This document shows positions 46,706 through 57,088 of a stretch of 64,000 nucleotides of DNA, piece by piece. Position numbers and translations under genes: made by a program. Origin of the DNA: Roseomonas populi (GTDB lineage: Bacteria > Pseudomonadota > Alphaproteobacteria > Acetobacterales > Acetobacteraceae); NCBI RefSeq assembly GCF_024594815.1, contig NZ_JANJOU010000010.1, positions 124,001-188,000 of the forward strand, in the 5' to 3' direction. The notes beneath the pieces were generated by a model that saw only the letters and a program-made list of their open reading frames with translations, was not told the origin of the DNA and did not search any database. Numbering within the stretch: the stretch's first letter is position 1; each line of letters opens with the position of its first letter.

Positions 46706-48579
46706 CGCGGCATTCCCTCCAGGATGTCGTGGAACAGGCGGGCCGGCAGGGTGCCGCCACGCACGTCGTCCATGGGCGTGGCGTCGTCGTTGCCCAGCCA
46801 GACGCCGATCACCGTGCCGCCGGCGAATCCGATGAACCAGGCGTCCCGGAAATCCTGCGTGGTGCCCGTCTTGCCGGCAATGGCGCGGCCCGGCACGGCG
46901 GCGGCCCGGCCGGAGCCACGGTTGACCACAGCCTCCATCATGCGCCGCATCGCCGCGGCGTCGTCCGCCTGCAGCACCCGGATCGGCGCGGGCTCGCCGA
47001 GCGGAAGGGCGCGGCGCTCCGCGCGGGCTGCCGCAACGCCGTTCGGCACCACCCGCACCCCGCCATTGGCGATGGAAGCATAAGCGGCGGTCAGCTCCAG
47101 CAGACTTGCCTCCCCCGTTCCGAGGGCGATGGTGGCGTCGTTCGGGAAGGGCCCTGTCAGCCCCAGGCGGCGGGCGACGGCCGCCGCCTCCTTCGGCCCG
47201 CCGCCCCGCACCAGCACCCGTACCGCGGCCGTGTTGACGCTGTGGGCCAGCGCCTCCTCCAGCGGCAGGTCGCCGCGCGGGCGCCAGCCGCCATTGCCCG
47301 GGGACCAGCGGCCGAGGGTGAGCGGCCCGTCGGATACGGTGGAGTCCGGCGAAAGCCCATGCTCCAGAGCCGCGAGGTACACGAAGGGCTTGAAGACGGA
47401 GCCGGGCTGGCGGCGCGCGGAGACGGCCCGGTTGAAGCTGCTGCGGCGATAGTCCCGCCCGCCCGCCATGGCCCGCACGGCGCCGGTGGCGGCATCCATC
47501 ACCACCACGGCCCCCTGCCCCACATCGGCCGCGGCGCCGGGGCCGGCCAGCAGCGCCTCCAGCTTCGCCTCCACCAGGGCCTGCACGCGCAGGTCCAGGG
47601 TGGTGCGCAGCGTCAGGTCGGCCGAGCCGGGGAAGCGGGCGGCGAGATCATCGTTCACCCAGTCCGCGAACCATCCGGCATCGCGGGAGGGACGAGGCGG
47701 AAAGGCGATCCGCTCCGCCTCCGCATTCGCCTGCGCCTCGGTCAGCGCGCCCGTGGCGGCCATGGCGCGCAGCACCTCTGCCCCGCGATCGGCCGCCGCC
47801 TGGGAATTGGCCCGTGGGTTGTAGCGGGAGGGCGCCTTGGGCAGCCCCATCAGCACCGCGGATTGCCAGACGGCCAGCCGCCGGGCCGACACGCCGAAAT
47901 AGAGGCGCGCCGCCGCATCCACCCCGTAGGCGCCGCCGCCGAGATAGACGCGGTTGAGGTAGATCTCGAGCAGCTGGTCCTTCGTGAAGCGGCTCTCCAG
48001 CCACAGGGCCAGCATCGCCTCCTGCACCTTGCGGCGGAAGGAGCGCTCGGGCGTGAGGAACAGGTTTTTCGCCAACTGCTGCGTCAGCGTCGATCCGCCC
48101 TGCGAGACCCGCCCGCTGGTGAGGTTCACCCAGGCCGCGCGCAGCAGCCCGACCGGGTCCAGGCCGAAATGGTCGCGGAAGCGCCGATCCTCGATGGCCA
48201 GCAGGGCCGTGGGCAGGTGCACGGGCATGTCCCGGAGCCGCAACGTCTCCCCGTAGAGGTCGCCACTGGTGGAGAGGAGGCGGCCATCGGCAGCCTCCAA
48301 CGTCACGGAGGGGCGGCGCGTGGTCTCCAGCGCGTCCTCCGGGCGGGGCAGGTCCCAGGCGAAGACCAGCAGCAGCGCGCCGAGGGCCAGGCCGCCCCAG
48401 ATGGCGACCATCACGGCCCAGGAGAGAACCCGGCCGGCCAGGCGGCGCCGGAGCTGCGCGGCCGTCGGCTTCGCGGGCGCGGAGGCCGGCTTTGCGGGCG
48501 CCGGTTTCGCCCGCCCGCCCGCCCGGCTTGGGCGCGGCGGCGGGCTTCGCGGAATGGTTGCGGCAGGAGCCCTCGGCAT
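46702..48579 (-). CDS. Class A penicillin-binding protein (bifunctional transglycosylase/transpeptidase)
   Basis: A 625-residue peptidoglycan synthase. An Ala/Pro/Lys-rich cytoplasmic tail (residues 1-45) precedes one membrane helix (51-74). The GT51 domain has AIEDRRFRDHFGLDP, GGSTLTQQLAKN and RKVQEAMLALWLE. The transpeptidase domain shows the SxxK motif in PGSVFKPFVY, SVN in AHSVNTAAV, and KTGTTQD. It is shorter than PBP1a/PBP1b because the intervening domains are reduced. ATG 48579 is chosen; the frame continues upstream into shadow sequence. The next gene is translationally coupled. Confidence 0.9.
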   Translation of the reverse strand: MPRAPAATIPRSPPPRPSRAGGRAKPAPAKPASAPAKPTAAQLRRRLAGRVLSWAVMVAIWGGLALGALLLVFAWDLPRPEDALETTRRPSVTLEAADGRLLSTSGDLYGETLRLRDMPVHLPTALLAIEDRRFRDHFGLDPVGLLRAAWVNLTSGRVSQGGSTLTQQLAKNLFLTPERSFRRKVQEAMLALWLESRFTKDQLLEIYLNRVYLGGGAYGVDAAARLYFGVSARRLAVWQSAVLMGLPKAPSRYNPRANSQAAADRGAEVLRAMAATGALTEAQANAEAERIAFPPRPSRDAGWFADWVNDDLAARFPGSADLTLRTTLDLRVQALVEAKLEALLAGPGAAADVGQGAVVVMDAATGAVRAMAGGRDYRRSSFNRAVSARRQPGSVFKPFVYLAALEHGLSPDSTVSDGPLTLGRWSPGNGGWRPRGDLPLEEALAHSVNTAAVRVLVRGGGPKEAAAVARRLGLTGPFPNDATIALGTGEASLLELTAAYASIANGGVRVVPNGVAAARAERRALPLGEPAPIRVLQADDAAAMRRMMEAVVNRGSGRAAAVPGRAIAGKTGTTQDFRDAWFIGFAGGTVIGVWLGNDDATPMDDVRGGTLPARLFHDILEGMPR

Positions 48580-48654
48580 GGCAGACGACGCGTAGCACGA
48601 ACCTGGGAATGCTGCACTCACGCCCGGGCCGAGGTTGTGCCGAGGGGATCGAGG

Positions 48655-49548
48655 ATGCAGGGGGTGTCGGCGGTGCTGCGGAACGCATCGGGCGTGGTGC
48701 TGGCCATCGCGCTGGCCCTGTCCCCCCATATCGCAGCGGCCCAGGACAGCGCCTTCTGTCGCACCGAGTGCGCCGCGCCCTTCGCCGAGCGGGCGCAGAA
48801 CACCACGGTCATCCAGGCCTGCCTCGTTCGCTGCGCTGCCCGCTCCGCGGCGTTGGGCAGGGCGAACGTCAACGGCACCATGGCCATGCCGACGCCTCAG
48901 TCGCCCTGGACCCAGCTTCCCAATACCGGACGCGCACAGGCAGCCCAGGTGGCGCAGGCGCAGCGCCCGGAGGACCGGAAAAGCCAGCAGCGGGAAGCCG
49001 CACGGGGCCGGCGGACGGCCGGGGGAGCGGCCTTGGCCGCGGCCCCTGCCCGCCCCGCCGCGCCGCCCGCGCCCGCCCCCTCCACCTCCCTCTTCGGCTC
49101 CCTCATGGCGGCGCAGGCGGCCGAGCCGGGAATGGTGCCGGCCTCGTCGCCTGCCTCGGCCCTCTCCGCACCGGGCGCCCGGGCGGGCCGCGGCTCCTAC
49201 GGGGCGGTCTACCTCGCCGCGGCGCCGTCCCGCAGCTTCGGGCTCGTCGTCGGCGCCGGTGACCGCGCAGTGGCGCACCGGGAAGCGGAGGGCGCCTGCA
49301 AGAACGGCACGGGCGCCGATTGCCGCATGGCCGGCGACTTCACGGCGCGCTGCGCGGCCGTGGCCCACGCGCTCCGGTCCAACAACGCGGTGGTGATGAC
49401 GGCGCATCCCAGCACCTACACGGTGATGGCCGCCACCAGCGGCACGGGCGCGACGCGCGAGGAGGCGGAGCGCCAGGCCATGTCCGCCTGCGCCCAGCGC
49501 GGCCGCGGGCTGACCTGCACCGTGACCGAGGCGCGCTGCGCCGGCTGA
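48655..49548 (+). CDS. Exported DUF4189-domain protein with a twin CX3C motif
   Basis: A 297-residue secreted protein. The signal peptide ends at about residue 29 (SPHIAAAQD). It is followed by C35-x3-C39-x16-C56-x3-C60, a spacing like that of helical-hairpin CX3C proteins. A long Ala/Pro/Gln-rich linker (about 80-180) then leads to a DUF4189 domain (YGAVYLAAAPSRSFGLVVGAG to the end), rich in small residues and six further cysteines. DUF4189 proteins are periplasmic with unknown role. A GAGG site precedes ATG 48655. Divergent from the PBP gene, with only 75 bases between starts. Confidence 0.75.
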   Translation: MQGVSAVLRNASGVVLAIALALSPHIAAAQDSAFCRTECAAPFAERAQNTTVIQACLVRCAARSAALGRANVNGTMAMPTPQSPWTQLPNTGRAQAAQVAQAQRPEDRKSQQREAARGRRTAGGAALAAAPARPAAPPAPAPSTSLFGSLMAAQAAEPGMVPASSPASALSAPGARAGRGSYGAVYLAAAPSRSFGLVVGAGDRAVAHREAEGACKNGTGADCRMAGDFTARCAAVAHALRSNNAVVMTAHPSTYTVMAATSGTGATREEAERQAMSACAQRGRGLTCTVTEARCAG

Positions 49549-49626
49549 GGACGGGTTTCCCGCTCCCCCGATCGCGCACTAGGCTCCCGCCGCGCCAGGA
49601 TTCCCGGCGCGCCGAGAGGAGCCGCG

Positions 49627-51225
49627 ATGTCCGACCCGAACGCCATACGCCAGTCCGCGCTGGACTGGATCACGCGGAACGAGGCCCGCCTCTCGGCCTT
49701 CAACGAGCGGATCTGGAACTTCGCCGAACCCGCCTGGCGCGAGTACCGCTCCATGGCCGCCTATGCCGAGATCCTGCGGGAAGAGGGCTTCACGGTGGAG
49801 GAGGGATCCGGTGAGATGCCGACCGCCTTCGCCGCGCGCTGGGGCGATTCCGGGCCGGTGCTCGCGGGCTTCTCCGAGTACGACGCCGTGCCCGGGAATT
49901 CGCAGCAGGTCGTGCCCTATGCCGCGCCGCGGGAGGGGCTGCATCCCTACGCGGCCGGGCACACGGACCCGCACTCGGTGCTCGGCACCGCCTCCCTCAC
50001 CGCCATGCTCGCCACGAAGGCCGCCTTCGAGCAGCACGGGGTGAAAGCCACGCTGAAGCTCTTCGGCGAGCCGGCGGAGAAGGTTTGCGGATCGAAGCCC
50101 ATCCACGCCGCCAAGGGCTATTTCGACGGGCTGGACGCCGCCGTGGTGTGGCACCCCTGGCCCAGCAACACGGTGACGGGCGACATCCATTTCGGCGCCT
50201 ACTGGAGCGCCGTGATCACCTTCGAGTGCGACGATCCCGAGGGCTGGGTTGATCCCTCGCTCATGCCCACCCAGGCCGCGCACGCCGTGGCGCGCTGCCC
50301 GGGATCGCTGGACGCGATGTGCCTGATGTACACGACGACGAAGTACACGAAGGAGGCGATGTTCCCGCACAGCGGCTCCTGGACGCTGAACGAATTTGTC
50401 CTCGGCGATGGCGGCGCGACCTCGGACAACCTCGCGCCGCGCTTCAGCCAGATCCAGTACTCCTGGCGCTCCTCCTCGCTCTCCATCCAGGAGCAGATCT
50501 GGCGCGTGCTGGCCAACAACGCGAAGTCCGCCGCGATGGCGACGGGTTGCAAGGCCTATGTGCGATGGGTGACGAAGACGCGGGTGGGCCTGCCGAACAC
50601 GGCGCTGACGGAGCTGACCTGGGAGAACCTGCAGGCCGTCGGTGCGCCGAGCTACTCCGAGGAGGCGCTGGCCTTCGGGCGGGAGATCCAGAAGAACCTC
50701 GGCCTGGAACCGATGGAGAACCCCTTCATCCCGACGGTGACGACGCTCACCACGCCCGAGGAGAACGACAAGGGCCTGCGCCGCACCCTCGCCGGCTGGC
50801 AGACGCATCTCAGCGCCGACGACTACGTCGAGTACTCCTGGCACTGCCCGACGGTGCGCCTGCTGGCGGCGCGGCCCCGGCTGCGGGCGCCCTCCGCCGG
50901 CTACGCCTATCCGAACTGGGCCTACCTCGCCCTCGGCGGTCTGCCGGCGGCGGTGGATCCCGGCATGTTCGTGGCCGCACGCACCATGGCGCTGACCATG
51001 GTGGACCTGGCGACGAAGCCCGGCGCGCTGGATGCCTGCCAGGCCGAGTTCCGCGAGCGCACGGGCGGTGGCGTGGGCGGCACGGAGTGGGTGGGGCCGC
51101 TGCTGCCAGCGGATTTCGACCCGCCGGTGGACCTGCGCTGGCCGGAATACGTTTCCACCCCGCGCGGCGAGGAGTGGACCTTCCCCACGCCGCGCAACGG
51201 CACCGGCGCGGGCGAGCCGATCTGA
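49627..51225 (+). CDS. M20-family amidohydrolase (AbgB-like)
   Basis: A 532-residue cytoplasmic protein of the M20 peptidase/aminoacylase group, longer than AbgB (481). It begins with [32 protein letters not shown], and the metal region reads [14 protein letters not shown], where AbgB has a CGHN-type motif. The segment [22 protein letters not shown] and HPWPSNTV are typical. The middle dimerisation domain has an insertion rich in W and S. Family members cleave p-aminobenzoyl-glutamate or N-acyl amino acids; the substrate here is unknown. A GAGAGGAG site precedes the ATG. Confidence 0.82.
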   Translation: MSDPNAIRQSALDWITRNEARLSAFNERIWNFAEPAWREYRSMAAYAEILREEGFTVEEGSGEMPTAFAARWGDSGPVLAGFSEYDAVPGNSQQVVPYAAPREGLHPYAAGHTDPHSVLGTASLTAMLATKAAFEQHGVKATLKLFGEPAEKVCGSKPIHAAKGYFDGLDAAVVWHPWPSNTVTGDIHFGAYWSAVITFECDDPEGWVDPSLMPTQAAHAVARCPGSLDAMCLMYTTTKYTKEAMFPHSGSWTLNEFVLGDGGATSDNLAPRFSQIQYSWRSSSLSIQEQIWRVLANNAKSAAMATGCKAYVRWVTKTRVGLPNTALTELTWENLQAVGAPSYSEEALAFGREIQKNLGLEPMENPFIPTVTTLTTPEENDKGLRRTLAGWQTHLSADDYVEYSWHCPTVRLLAARPRLRAPSAGYAYPNWAYLALGGLPAAVDPGMFVAARTMALTMVDLATKPGALDACQAEFRERTGGGVGGTEWVGPLLPADFDPPVDLRWPEYVSTPRGEEWTFPTPRNGTGAGEPI

Positions 51226-51233
51226 CGCCTGCC

Positions 51234-51256
51234 GCCCGCCGCGCGCAGCGGCGGGC
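51234..51256. terminator. Hairpin after the M20 hydrolase gene
   Basis: Perfect nine-base stem GCCCGCCGC/GCGGCGGGC with loop GCGCA, eight bases after the stop. No T-run. Moderate support as terminator. Confidence 0.45.
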
Positions 51257-51412
51257 ACGCCGGGGCGGGCCGTTCCAACCTTGCGCCGAACCTTCCGCCC
51301 GACCTTCCGCGGGGAATCGCGCGTCCGTGTCCGCCTTCCCGGTCCACCCCCATTCCGGGAGGCCCGAAAGCTGCCATATTCCCGGGGAGTCGCACGGGAG
51401 GACTGGAAGCGC

Positions 51413-52681
51413 ATGTCATCGAGGCCGGTCCATTCCGGGCCCCTGGCGCGTCACGCCATGGCCTACGTCCTTGCCGGCGGGCGCGGCTCCCGCCTGATGG
51501 AGCTGACGGACCGGCGGGCCAAGCCCGCCGTCTTCTTCGGCGCCAAGTCGCGCATCATCGACTTCGCGCTGTCCAACGCCATCAACTCCGGCATCCGCCG
51601 CATCGGCGTGGCCACGCAGTACAAGGCGCACAGCCTGATCCGCCATATGCAGCGCGGCTGGAACTTCCTGCGCCCGGAGCGGAACGAGAGCTTCGACATC
51701 CTGCCGGCCAGCCAGCGCGTCTCGGAGACGGAGTGGTACGCGGGAACGGCGGATGCCGTGTACCAGAACCTCGACATCATCGAGAGCTATGGCCCCCGCT
51801 ACATGGTCATCCTGGCCGGGGACCACGTGTACAAGATGGACTACGAGGTGATGCTGCAGCGCCACTGCGAGTCCGGCGCCGACGTCACCGTGGCCTGTAT
51901 CGAGGTGCCGCGCATGGAGGCCAGCGCCTTCGGCGTGATGCACGTGGACGAGGAAGACCGGATCGTCTCCTTCCTCGAAAAGCCGAAGGACCCGCCCTCC
52001 ATTCCCGGGCAGCCGGAGGTGGCCCTCGCCTCCATGGGCATCTACGTGTTCGAGACGAAGCTGCTGGCGGCGGAGTTGCGGCGTGATGCCGCCACGCCAG
52101 GCTCCGACCGCGACTTCGGCAAGGACATCATCCCCGCGCTCGTCGCGCGCGGCACGGCCGTCGCGCACCGCTTCCAGGATTCCTGCGTGCGCAGCAGCGA
52201 GCAGGCGGAGGCTTACTGGCGCGACGTGGGCACGGTGGACGCCTATTGGCAGGCAAATATCGACCTGACGGACGTGGTCCCCGCCCTGGACCTCTATGAC
52301 CGCGACTGGCCGATCTGGACCTATGCCGAGGTGACGCCGCCCGCGAAGTTCGTGCTGGACGACGACGGGCGTCGCGGCATGGCAGTGGACTCGCTCGTCT
52401 CCGGCGGCTGCATCATCTCCGGCTCCCATGTGCGCCGTTCGCTTCTCTTCCCCAACTCCCGCATACGCTCCTACAGCGAGGTTGAAGGCGCCGTCCTGCT
52501 ACCCGGCGTGGTTGTGGGCCGGCACGCCCGGTTGAAGAAGGTTGTCGTGGACAGCGGCGTGGCACTGCCGGACGGGCTGGTCGTGGGCGAGGATCCGGAG
52601 GAGGATGCGCGCCGCTTCCGCCGTTCGGCAGGAGGGGTTTGCCTGATAACCCAGCCGATGATTGACGCGTTACCGGGCTGA
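51413..52681 (+). CDS. glgC: Glucose-1-phosphate adenylyltransferase
   Basis: A 422-residue enzyme that makes ADP-glucose from ATP and glucose 1-phosphate, the committed step of bacterial glycogen synthesis. It has the nucleotide loop [10 protein letters not shown], the RAKPAVFFG region, [11 protein letters not shown], the catalytic-site segment [13 protein letters not shown] and FLEKPKDPP, then a C-terminal left-handed beta-helix. The size matches the allosteric GlgC family. It is the first gene of glgC-unknown-glgA-glgP. glgB and glgX are not in this window. Confidence 0.95.
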   Translation: MSSRPVHSGPLARHAMAYVLAGGRGSRLMELTDRRAKPAVFFGAKSRIIDFALSNAINSGIRRIGVATQYKAHSLIRHMQRGWNFLRPERNESFDILPASQRVSETEWYAGTADAVYQNLDIIESYGPRYMVILAGDHVYKMDYEVMLQRHCESGADVTVACIEVPRMEASAFGVMHVDEEDRIVSFLEKPKDPPSIPGQPEVALASMGIYVFETKLLAAELRRDAATPGSDRDFGKDIIPALVARGTAVAHRFQDSCVRSSEQAEAYWRDVGTVDAYWQANIDLTDVVPALDLYDRDWPIWTYAEVTPPAKFVLDDDGRRGMAVDSLVSGGCIISGSHVRRSLLFPNSRIRSYSEVEGAVLLPGVVVGRHARLKKVVVDSGVALPDGLVVGEDPEEDARRFRRSAGGVCLITQPMIDALPG

Positions 52682-52761
52682 GGTCATGCGCGTCGTTCAC
52701 CGATCCTTCAGGACTGGTCTGGCAGCATCGGCCTCCATTGAACGGGCGCAGGAGGGCCGAC

Positions 52762-53037
52762 TTGCTGATCGAGAGTGCAAACCCGCTGGCTGGCACAGCC
52801 TTCGTGCAAAACTCCGTCTTCTATACCCTCGATGGGGTGGAGCACCGGCACGTCGTTCCCCAGGGAACCGATCGCTGGGACGCGGTGGCCGAGGCGCTGG
52901 CGAAGCGGTTGCGCTGCCGCGCCACGGCCGAGGACCCGCCGAGCTACGATACCGGCACGCGGAACTGGACACTGCCCGTCACGCTGCTGAGCAGCACGGG
53001 CCGTCGCGAGAGGATGCTCGTGCCCGTCCGCTGGTAG
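52762..53037 (+). CDS. Small protein between glgC and glgA, unknown function
   Basis: A 91-residue soluble frame with a TTG start, chosen because GGAGGG sits five bases upstream; a TTG at 52738 has no such site. It contains [36 protein letters not shown] and a C-terminal [22 protein letters not shown], quoted here in parts. The pattern suggests a small alpha/beta domain. No known family is recalled. It lies 80 bases after glgC and 25 before glgA in the same direction, so it is probably cotranscribed. The rare start and lack of homology lower certainty. Confidence 0.5.
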   Translation: MLIESANPLAGTAFVQNSVFYTLDGVEHRHVVPQGTDRWDAVAEALAKRLRCRATAEDPPSYDTGTRNWTLPVTLLSSTGRRERMLVPVRW

Positions 53038-53062
53038 GGCGCGCGCGACGGGGAGGCACGGC

Positions 53063-54502
53063 ATGACCTTTCCCGTGCTCTCCGTCGCTTCCGAGTGTTT
53101 CCCGCTCATCAAAACCGGCGGCCTGGCCGACGTGGTCGGCGCGTTGCCGCTGGCCTTGGAGGCCGAGGCGGTCGCGGTACGCACTTTGCTTCCGGGCTAT
53201 CCGGCGGTGCTGGGCCGGCTGGAGGGTGCAGAGCCCGTGCACGGGTTCGAGGACCTTTTCGGCGGCCCGGCCCGCCTGCTGTCGGCGCGCCATGCCGGGC
53301 TGGACCTGCTGGTCCTTGATGCTCCCCACCTCTTTGACCGGGCCGGGGGCCCCTACGCCGATCCGCGGGGGCGGGACTGGCCGGACAACCCGCAGCGCTT
53401 CGCCGCCCTGTCCTGGGCGGCGGCGGCGATCGGGCGCGGCGCCCTGCAGGGCTGGGTGCCGCGGGTGGTCCACGCGCATGACTGGCAGGCCGGGCTGGCG
53501 GCCGCCTACCTGCATTATGGGGGGGGGCCCAGGCCCGGCACGGTCTTCACCGTCCACAACCTGGCATTCCAGGGCTGGGCGCCGGCCTATCTGCTGAACG
53601 AGTTGCGCCTGCCATCCACCGCCTTCAACATCGAGGGAGTGGAGTTCTTTGGCGGGATCGGCGCCCTGAAGGCGGGGCTCCGCCTATCGGACCGCATCAC
53701 CACGGTCTCTCCCACCTATGCGCGGGAAATCGCGACGCCGGAGGAGGGGATGGGCCTGGACGGGCTGATCCGGACCCGGGCGGGGGCGATGCACGGCATC
53801 CTGAACGGCATCGACGAGGCCGCCTGGAACCCCGCCGCCGATCCGCACCTGCCCACCCCCTTCGACGCCGCTCATCCAGAGGGCCGGGAGAGCAGCCGGA
53901 CCGCCTTGCGCGCCCGGATGGGACTGCAGGACGAGCCGGACGCCCCCGTTCTTGGGGTGGTTAGCCGCCTGACCGGCCAGAAGGGCATGGACCTGCTCCT
54001 GGCCTGCCTGCCGGCCCTGCTGGGGCACGGCATGCGCCTGGCGGTCCTGGGCGCTGGCGAGCCGGCATTGGAAGCGGGCTTCCGCAAGGCAGCCGCGGCG
54101 CATCCCGGGCGGATAGCTGTGCGAATAGGCTACGACGAGGGCTTGGCCCACCTGATCCAGGCCGGCTGCGACGCGCTGCTCGTCCCCTCCCGTTTCGAGC
54201 CCTGCGGGCTGACCCAGCTCTGCGCACTGCGCTACGGCGCCCTCCCCGTCGTCGCTCGGGTGGGCGGGCTCGCGGATACGGTTATTGACGCGAACGAGGC
54301 CGCCCTGGCGGTCGGCGCCGCCACTGGCCTGCAATTCGCCCCCACCACGGCCGCCGCGCTGGAGGGCGCCCTGGCCCGGTTGAGCACTCTCTGGGCCGAT
54401 AGACCGGCCTGGAAGAGGGTTCAGACGAACGCGATGCGGGCCCCGGTGGGCTGGGAACGTTCCGCCGCAAGGTACGCCGATCTTTACCGTGGGTTGAGCT
54501 GA
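53063..54502 (+). CDS. glgA: Glycogen synthase (ADP-glucose type)
   Basis: A 479-residue GT5 enzyme that adds glucose from ADP-glucose to the growing alpha-1,4 chain. The N-terminal KTGGLADV motif binds the donor. The C-terminal GT-B domain has [24 protein letters not shown] and the E-x7-E-like arrangement. Length and order match bacterial GlgA (477). GGGAGG precedes ATG 53063. Together with glgC upstream it forms a glycogen synthesis pair; glgP downstream degrades the same polymer. Confidence 0.95.
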   Translation: MTFPVLSVASECFPLIKTGGLADVVGALPLALEAEAVAVRTLLPGYPAVLGRLEGAEPVHGFEDLFGGPARLLSARHAGLDLLVLDAPHLFDRAGGPYADPRGRDWPDNPQRFAALSWAAAAIGRGALQGWVPRVVHAHDWQAGLAAAYLHYGGGPRPGTVFTVHNLAFQGWAPAYLLNELRLPSTAFNIEGVEFFGGIGALKAGLRLSDRITTVSPTYAREIATPEEGMGLDGLIRTRAGAMHGILNGIDEAAWNPAADPHLPTPFDAAHPEGRESSRTALRARMGLQDEPDAPVLGVVSRLTGQKGMDLLLACLPALLGHGMRLAVLGAGEPALEAGFRKAAAAHPGRIAVRIGYDEGLAHLIQAGCDALLVPSRFEPCGLTQLCALRYGALPVVARVGGLADTVIDANEAALAVGAATGLQFAPTTAAALEGALARLSTLWADRPAWKRVQTNAMRAPVGWERSAARYADLYRGLS

Positions 54503-54506
54503 GCCG

Positions 54507-54548
54507 GTAAAACATTCGCGCTTAGCGCGAAAATTCTGCGGGTTTTAC
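54507..54548 (+). terminator. Nested hairpin between glgA and glgP
   Basis: An outer pair GTAAAAC (54507-54513) and GTTTTAC (54542-54548) encloses a hairpin TTCGCGC-TTA-GCGCGAA (54515-54531). It begins five bases after the glgA stop. It may end or attenuate transcription; the AT-rich sequence that follows, containing TGATACACTT, could be a separate glgP promoter. Confidence 0.4.
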
Positions 54549-54604
54549 GCCTCTCTCATCTCAATCTGATACACTTAAGTTGTTCCTTTGAAGCAGGACG
54601 GCCG

Positions 54605-57088
54605 ATGAACGACAGTCCCCTTCCCGCGCCCACGCTGCCGGCCGGAATCGATGCCCCAGACGAGGCCGCCGTGAAGGCGTTCCGGAACAGTATCCTGTCC
54701 AAATTGGTCTACCAGGTCGGCGGGCGCCCGGAGCGGGCCAGCCCGCGCGACTGGTTCATCGCCACGGCCCTCGCCGCACGTGACCACATCGTGGACGATT
54801 GGCGCAGCTCGAATGACCGGACGCGGGCGGAGGACCGGAAGGGCGTCTGCTACCTGTCCATGGAGTTCCTCATCGGCCGCCTCCTCTCGGATGCACTGGG
54901 CAATCTCGGCCTGACGGAGACCGCGCGCCGCGCGCTGGAGGGGCTGGGTGTCGATCTCGACACCGTGGCAGGGCAGGAAGCGGACGCGGCGCTCGGGAAT
55001 GGCGGCCTCGGCCGCCTCGCCGCCTGCTTTATGGAGAGCATGGCGAGCGTCGAGATCCCCGCCTACGGCTACGGCATCCGCTACGAGAACGGGCTGTTCC
55101 GGCAGTTGATTGCGGGCGGCATCCAGCACGAAGTGCCGGAGGACTGGCTGGCGCTCGGCAATCCCTGGGAATTCGAGCGGTCCGGCCTCGTCTACGAGGT
55201 GCGGTTCGGCGGCCATGTCCGGTCCGAGGTCTCGGTGGATGGCTCCACCCGCATGATCTGGCACGCCGGGGAGATCGTGAACGCCCTGGCCTACGATACG
55301 CCTGTGGTGGGCTGGCGTGGGAAGCGCGTGAACACGCTGCGCCTCTGGTCCGCACGCGCGACCGACCCGCTGCAACTCAGCGACTTCAACCGCGGCGACC
55401 ATGTGGGTTCGCAGGCCGCCCGCATGCGGGCCGAGGCGATCTCCCGCGTGCTCTACCCCGGTGACGAATCGGAGGCCGGGCAGGAGCTGCGGCTCCGCCA
55501 GGAGTATTTCTTCGCTTCCGCCTCCCTGCAGGACATCCTGCGCCGCCACCTCTCCAACCACGCGGACCTGTCGAACCTGGCGGAGCACGTCGCCGTCCAG
55601 CTGAACGACACGCATCCGGCGATCGGGGTCGCGGAGCTCATGCGGCTGCTGGTGGACGTTCACGCCATGTCCTGGGACGCCGCCTGGACGGTCACGCAGG
55701 GGGTCTTCTCCTACACCAACCACACGCTGCTGCCGGAGGCGCTGGAGACCTGGGCCGTGCCGATGATGGAGCGCGTGCTGCCCCGGCACATGCAGATCAT
55801 CTACCTCATCAACGCCCGGCACCTGGACCGGGCGCGGACGAGCGGGGCGGACGACTCCCTGCTCTCCGCCGTATCCCTCATCGACGAGCGCCACGGGCGG
55901 CGGGTGCGGATGGGCCACCTCGCCTTCGTCGGCTCGCACAGGATCAATGGCGTCTCGGCACTTCACTCGCAGCTGATGCGGGACACGGTCTTCGCGGACC
56001 TGAACCAGGTCTGCGGCGACCGCATCACGAACAAGACGAACGGCATCACCTTCCGCCGCTGGCTGCACCGCGCCAATCCCGGCCTGACGCATCTGCTGGT
56101 GGAGGCGATCGGCCCGGCGGTGCTGGACGACCCGGACCGGCTGGCCGACCTCGCGCCCCTGGCGGGTGATGCCGGCTTCCAGCAGAAGTTCGCGGCCCAG
56201 CGCCGCGCCGCGAAGGAGCGGCTGACAGGCCTCATCGCCACCCGGATCGGGCTGCGCGTGGACCCGGACGCGCTGTTCGACGTGCAGATCAAGCGCATCC
56301 ACGAGTATAAGCGCCAGCTCCTCAACATCGTGCAGACGGTGGCGCTCTATAACGCGATGCGCGCCCGCCCGACCGCGAGCTGGGTACCGCGCGTGAAGAT
56401 CTTTGCCGGCAAGGCCGCGCCCAGCTATCACGTGGCGAAGCACATCATCCGCCTGGCCAACGACGTGGCGGCGGTGGTGAACGACGACCCCACGCTTCGC
56501 GGGCTGCTGAAGGTCGCCTTCATCCCCAACTATAATGTCAGCCTGGCTGAGGTGATCATCCCCGCCGCCGACCTGTCGGAGCAAATCTCGACGGCGGGGC
56601 TGGAGGCCTCCGGTACCGGCAACATGAAGCTGGCCCTCAACGGCGCGCTGACCATTGGCACGCTGGACGGCGCGAATGTGGAGATCGACGAGCGAGTCGG
56701 GCGCGACAACATCTTCATCTTCGGCCTGACTGCCGAGGAGGTGATGGAGCGCAAGCGGGCCGGCTACGACGCGCGCGCGGCGGCGGCCGCCTCGCCCGAG
56801 CTGCGCGGCGCGTTGGATGCCATCGCTTCCGGCGTGTTCTCGCCCGGGGAACCGGATCGTTACCGCGGCCTCGTGGAAGGTCTCATGCACGACGACCGCT
56901 ATCTCGTGACGGCCGACTTCGACTCCTACAACACCCGGCAGCGCGATGTGGCGGCGCGCTGGTCCCTGCCGGATGTCTGGTGGCGCTCGGCCGTGCTGAA
57001 CACGGCGAATGTCGGCTGGTTCTCGTCCGACCGGACGATACGCGAGTACGCCTCGGACATATGGGGCGTTGCTGCGGACCGGGCCTAG
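54605..57088 (+). CDS. glgP: Glycogen/starch phosphorylase
   Basis: An 827-residue GT35 enzyme that releases glucose 1-phosphate from alpha-1,4-glucan with PLP as cofactor (E. coli GlgP 815). The PLP lysine is in EASGTGNMKLALNGALTIGT. Other family parts are NGGLGRLAACFMES, HLNDTHP-like QLNDTHPAIGV, and FAGKAAPSYHVAK. It ends in CTAG shared tail to tail with a small gene on the other strand. It provides glucose 1-phosphate for both UDP-glucose (cellulose) and ADP-glucose formation. Confidence 0.95.
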   Translation: MNDSPLPAPTLPAGIDAPDEAAVKAFRNSILSKLVYQVGGRPERASPRDWFIATALAARDHIVDDWRSSNDRTRAEDRKGVCYLSMEFLIGRLLSDALGNLGLTETARRALEGLGVDLDTVAGQEADAALGNGGLGRLAACFMESMASVEIPAYGYGIRYENGLFRQLIAGGIQHEVPEDWLALGNPWEFERSGLVYEVRFGGHVRSEVSVDGSTRMIWHAGEIVNALAYDTPVVGWRGKRVNTLRLWSARATDPLQLSDFNRGDHVGSQAARMRAEAISRVLYPGDESEAGQELRLRQEYFFASASLQDILRRHLSNHADLSNLAEHVAVQLNDTHPAIGVAELMRLLVDVHAMSWDAAWTVTQGVFSYTNHTLLPEALETWAVPMMERVLPRHMQIIYLINARHLDRARTSGADDSLLSAVSLIDERHGRRVRMGHLAFVGSHRINGVSALHSQLMRDTVFADLNQVCGDRITNKTNGITFRRWLHRANPGLTHLLVEAIGPAVLDDPDRLADLAPLAGDAGFQQKFAAQRRAAKERLTGLIATRIGLRVDPDALFDVQIKRIHEYKRQLLNIVQTVALYNAMRARPTASWVPRVKIFAGKAAPSYHVAKHIIRLANDVAAVVNDDPTLRGLLKVAFIPNYNVSLAEVIIPAADLSEQISTAGLEASGTGNMKLALNGALTIGTLDGANVEIDERVGRDNIFIFGLTAEEVMERKRAGYDARAAAAASPELRGALDAIASGVFSPGEPDRYRGLVEGLMHDDRYLVTADFDSYNTRQRDVAARWSLPDVWWRSAVLNTANVGWFSSDRTIREYASDIWGVAADRA

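Noticed and set aside
46561-49548. A 995-residue plus-strand frame ending with the DUF4189 protein
   Set aside because: Only the part from 48655 has a signal peptide and domain; the rest is antisense to the PBP gene.
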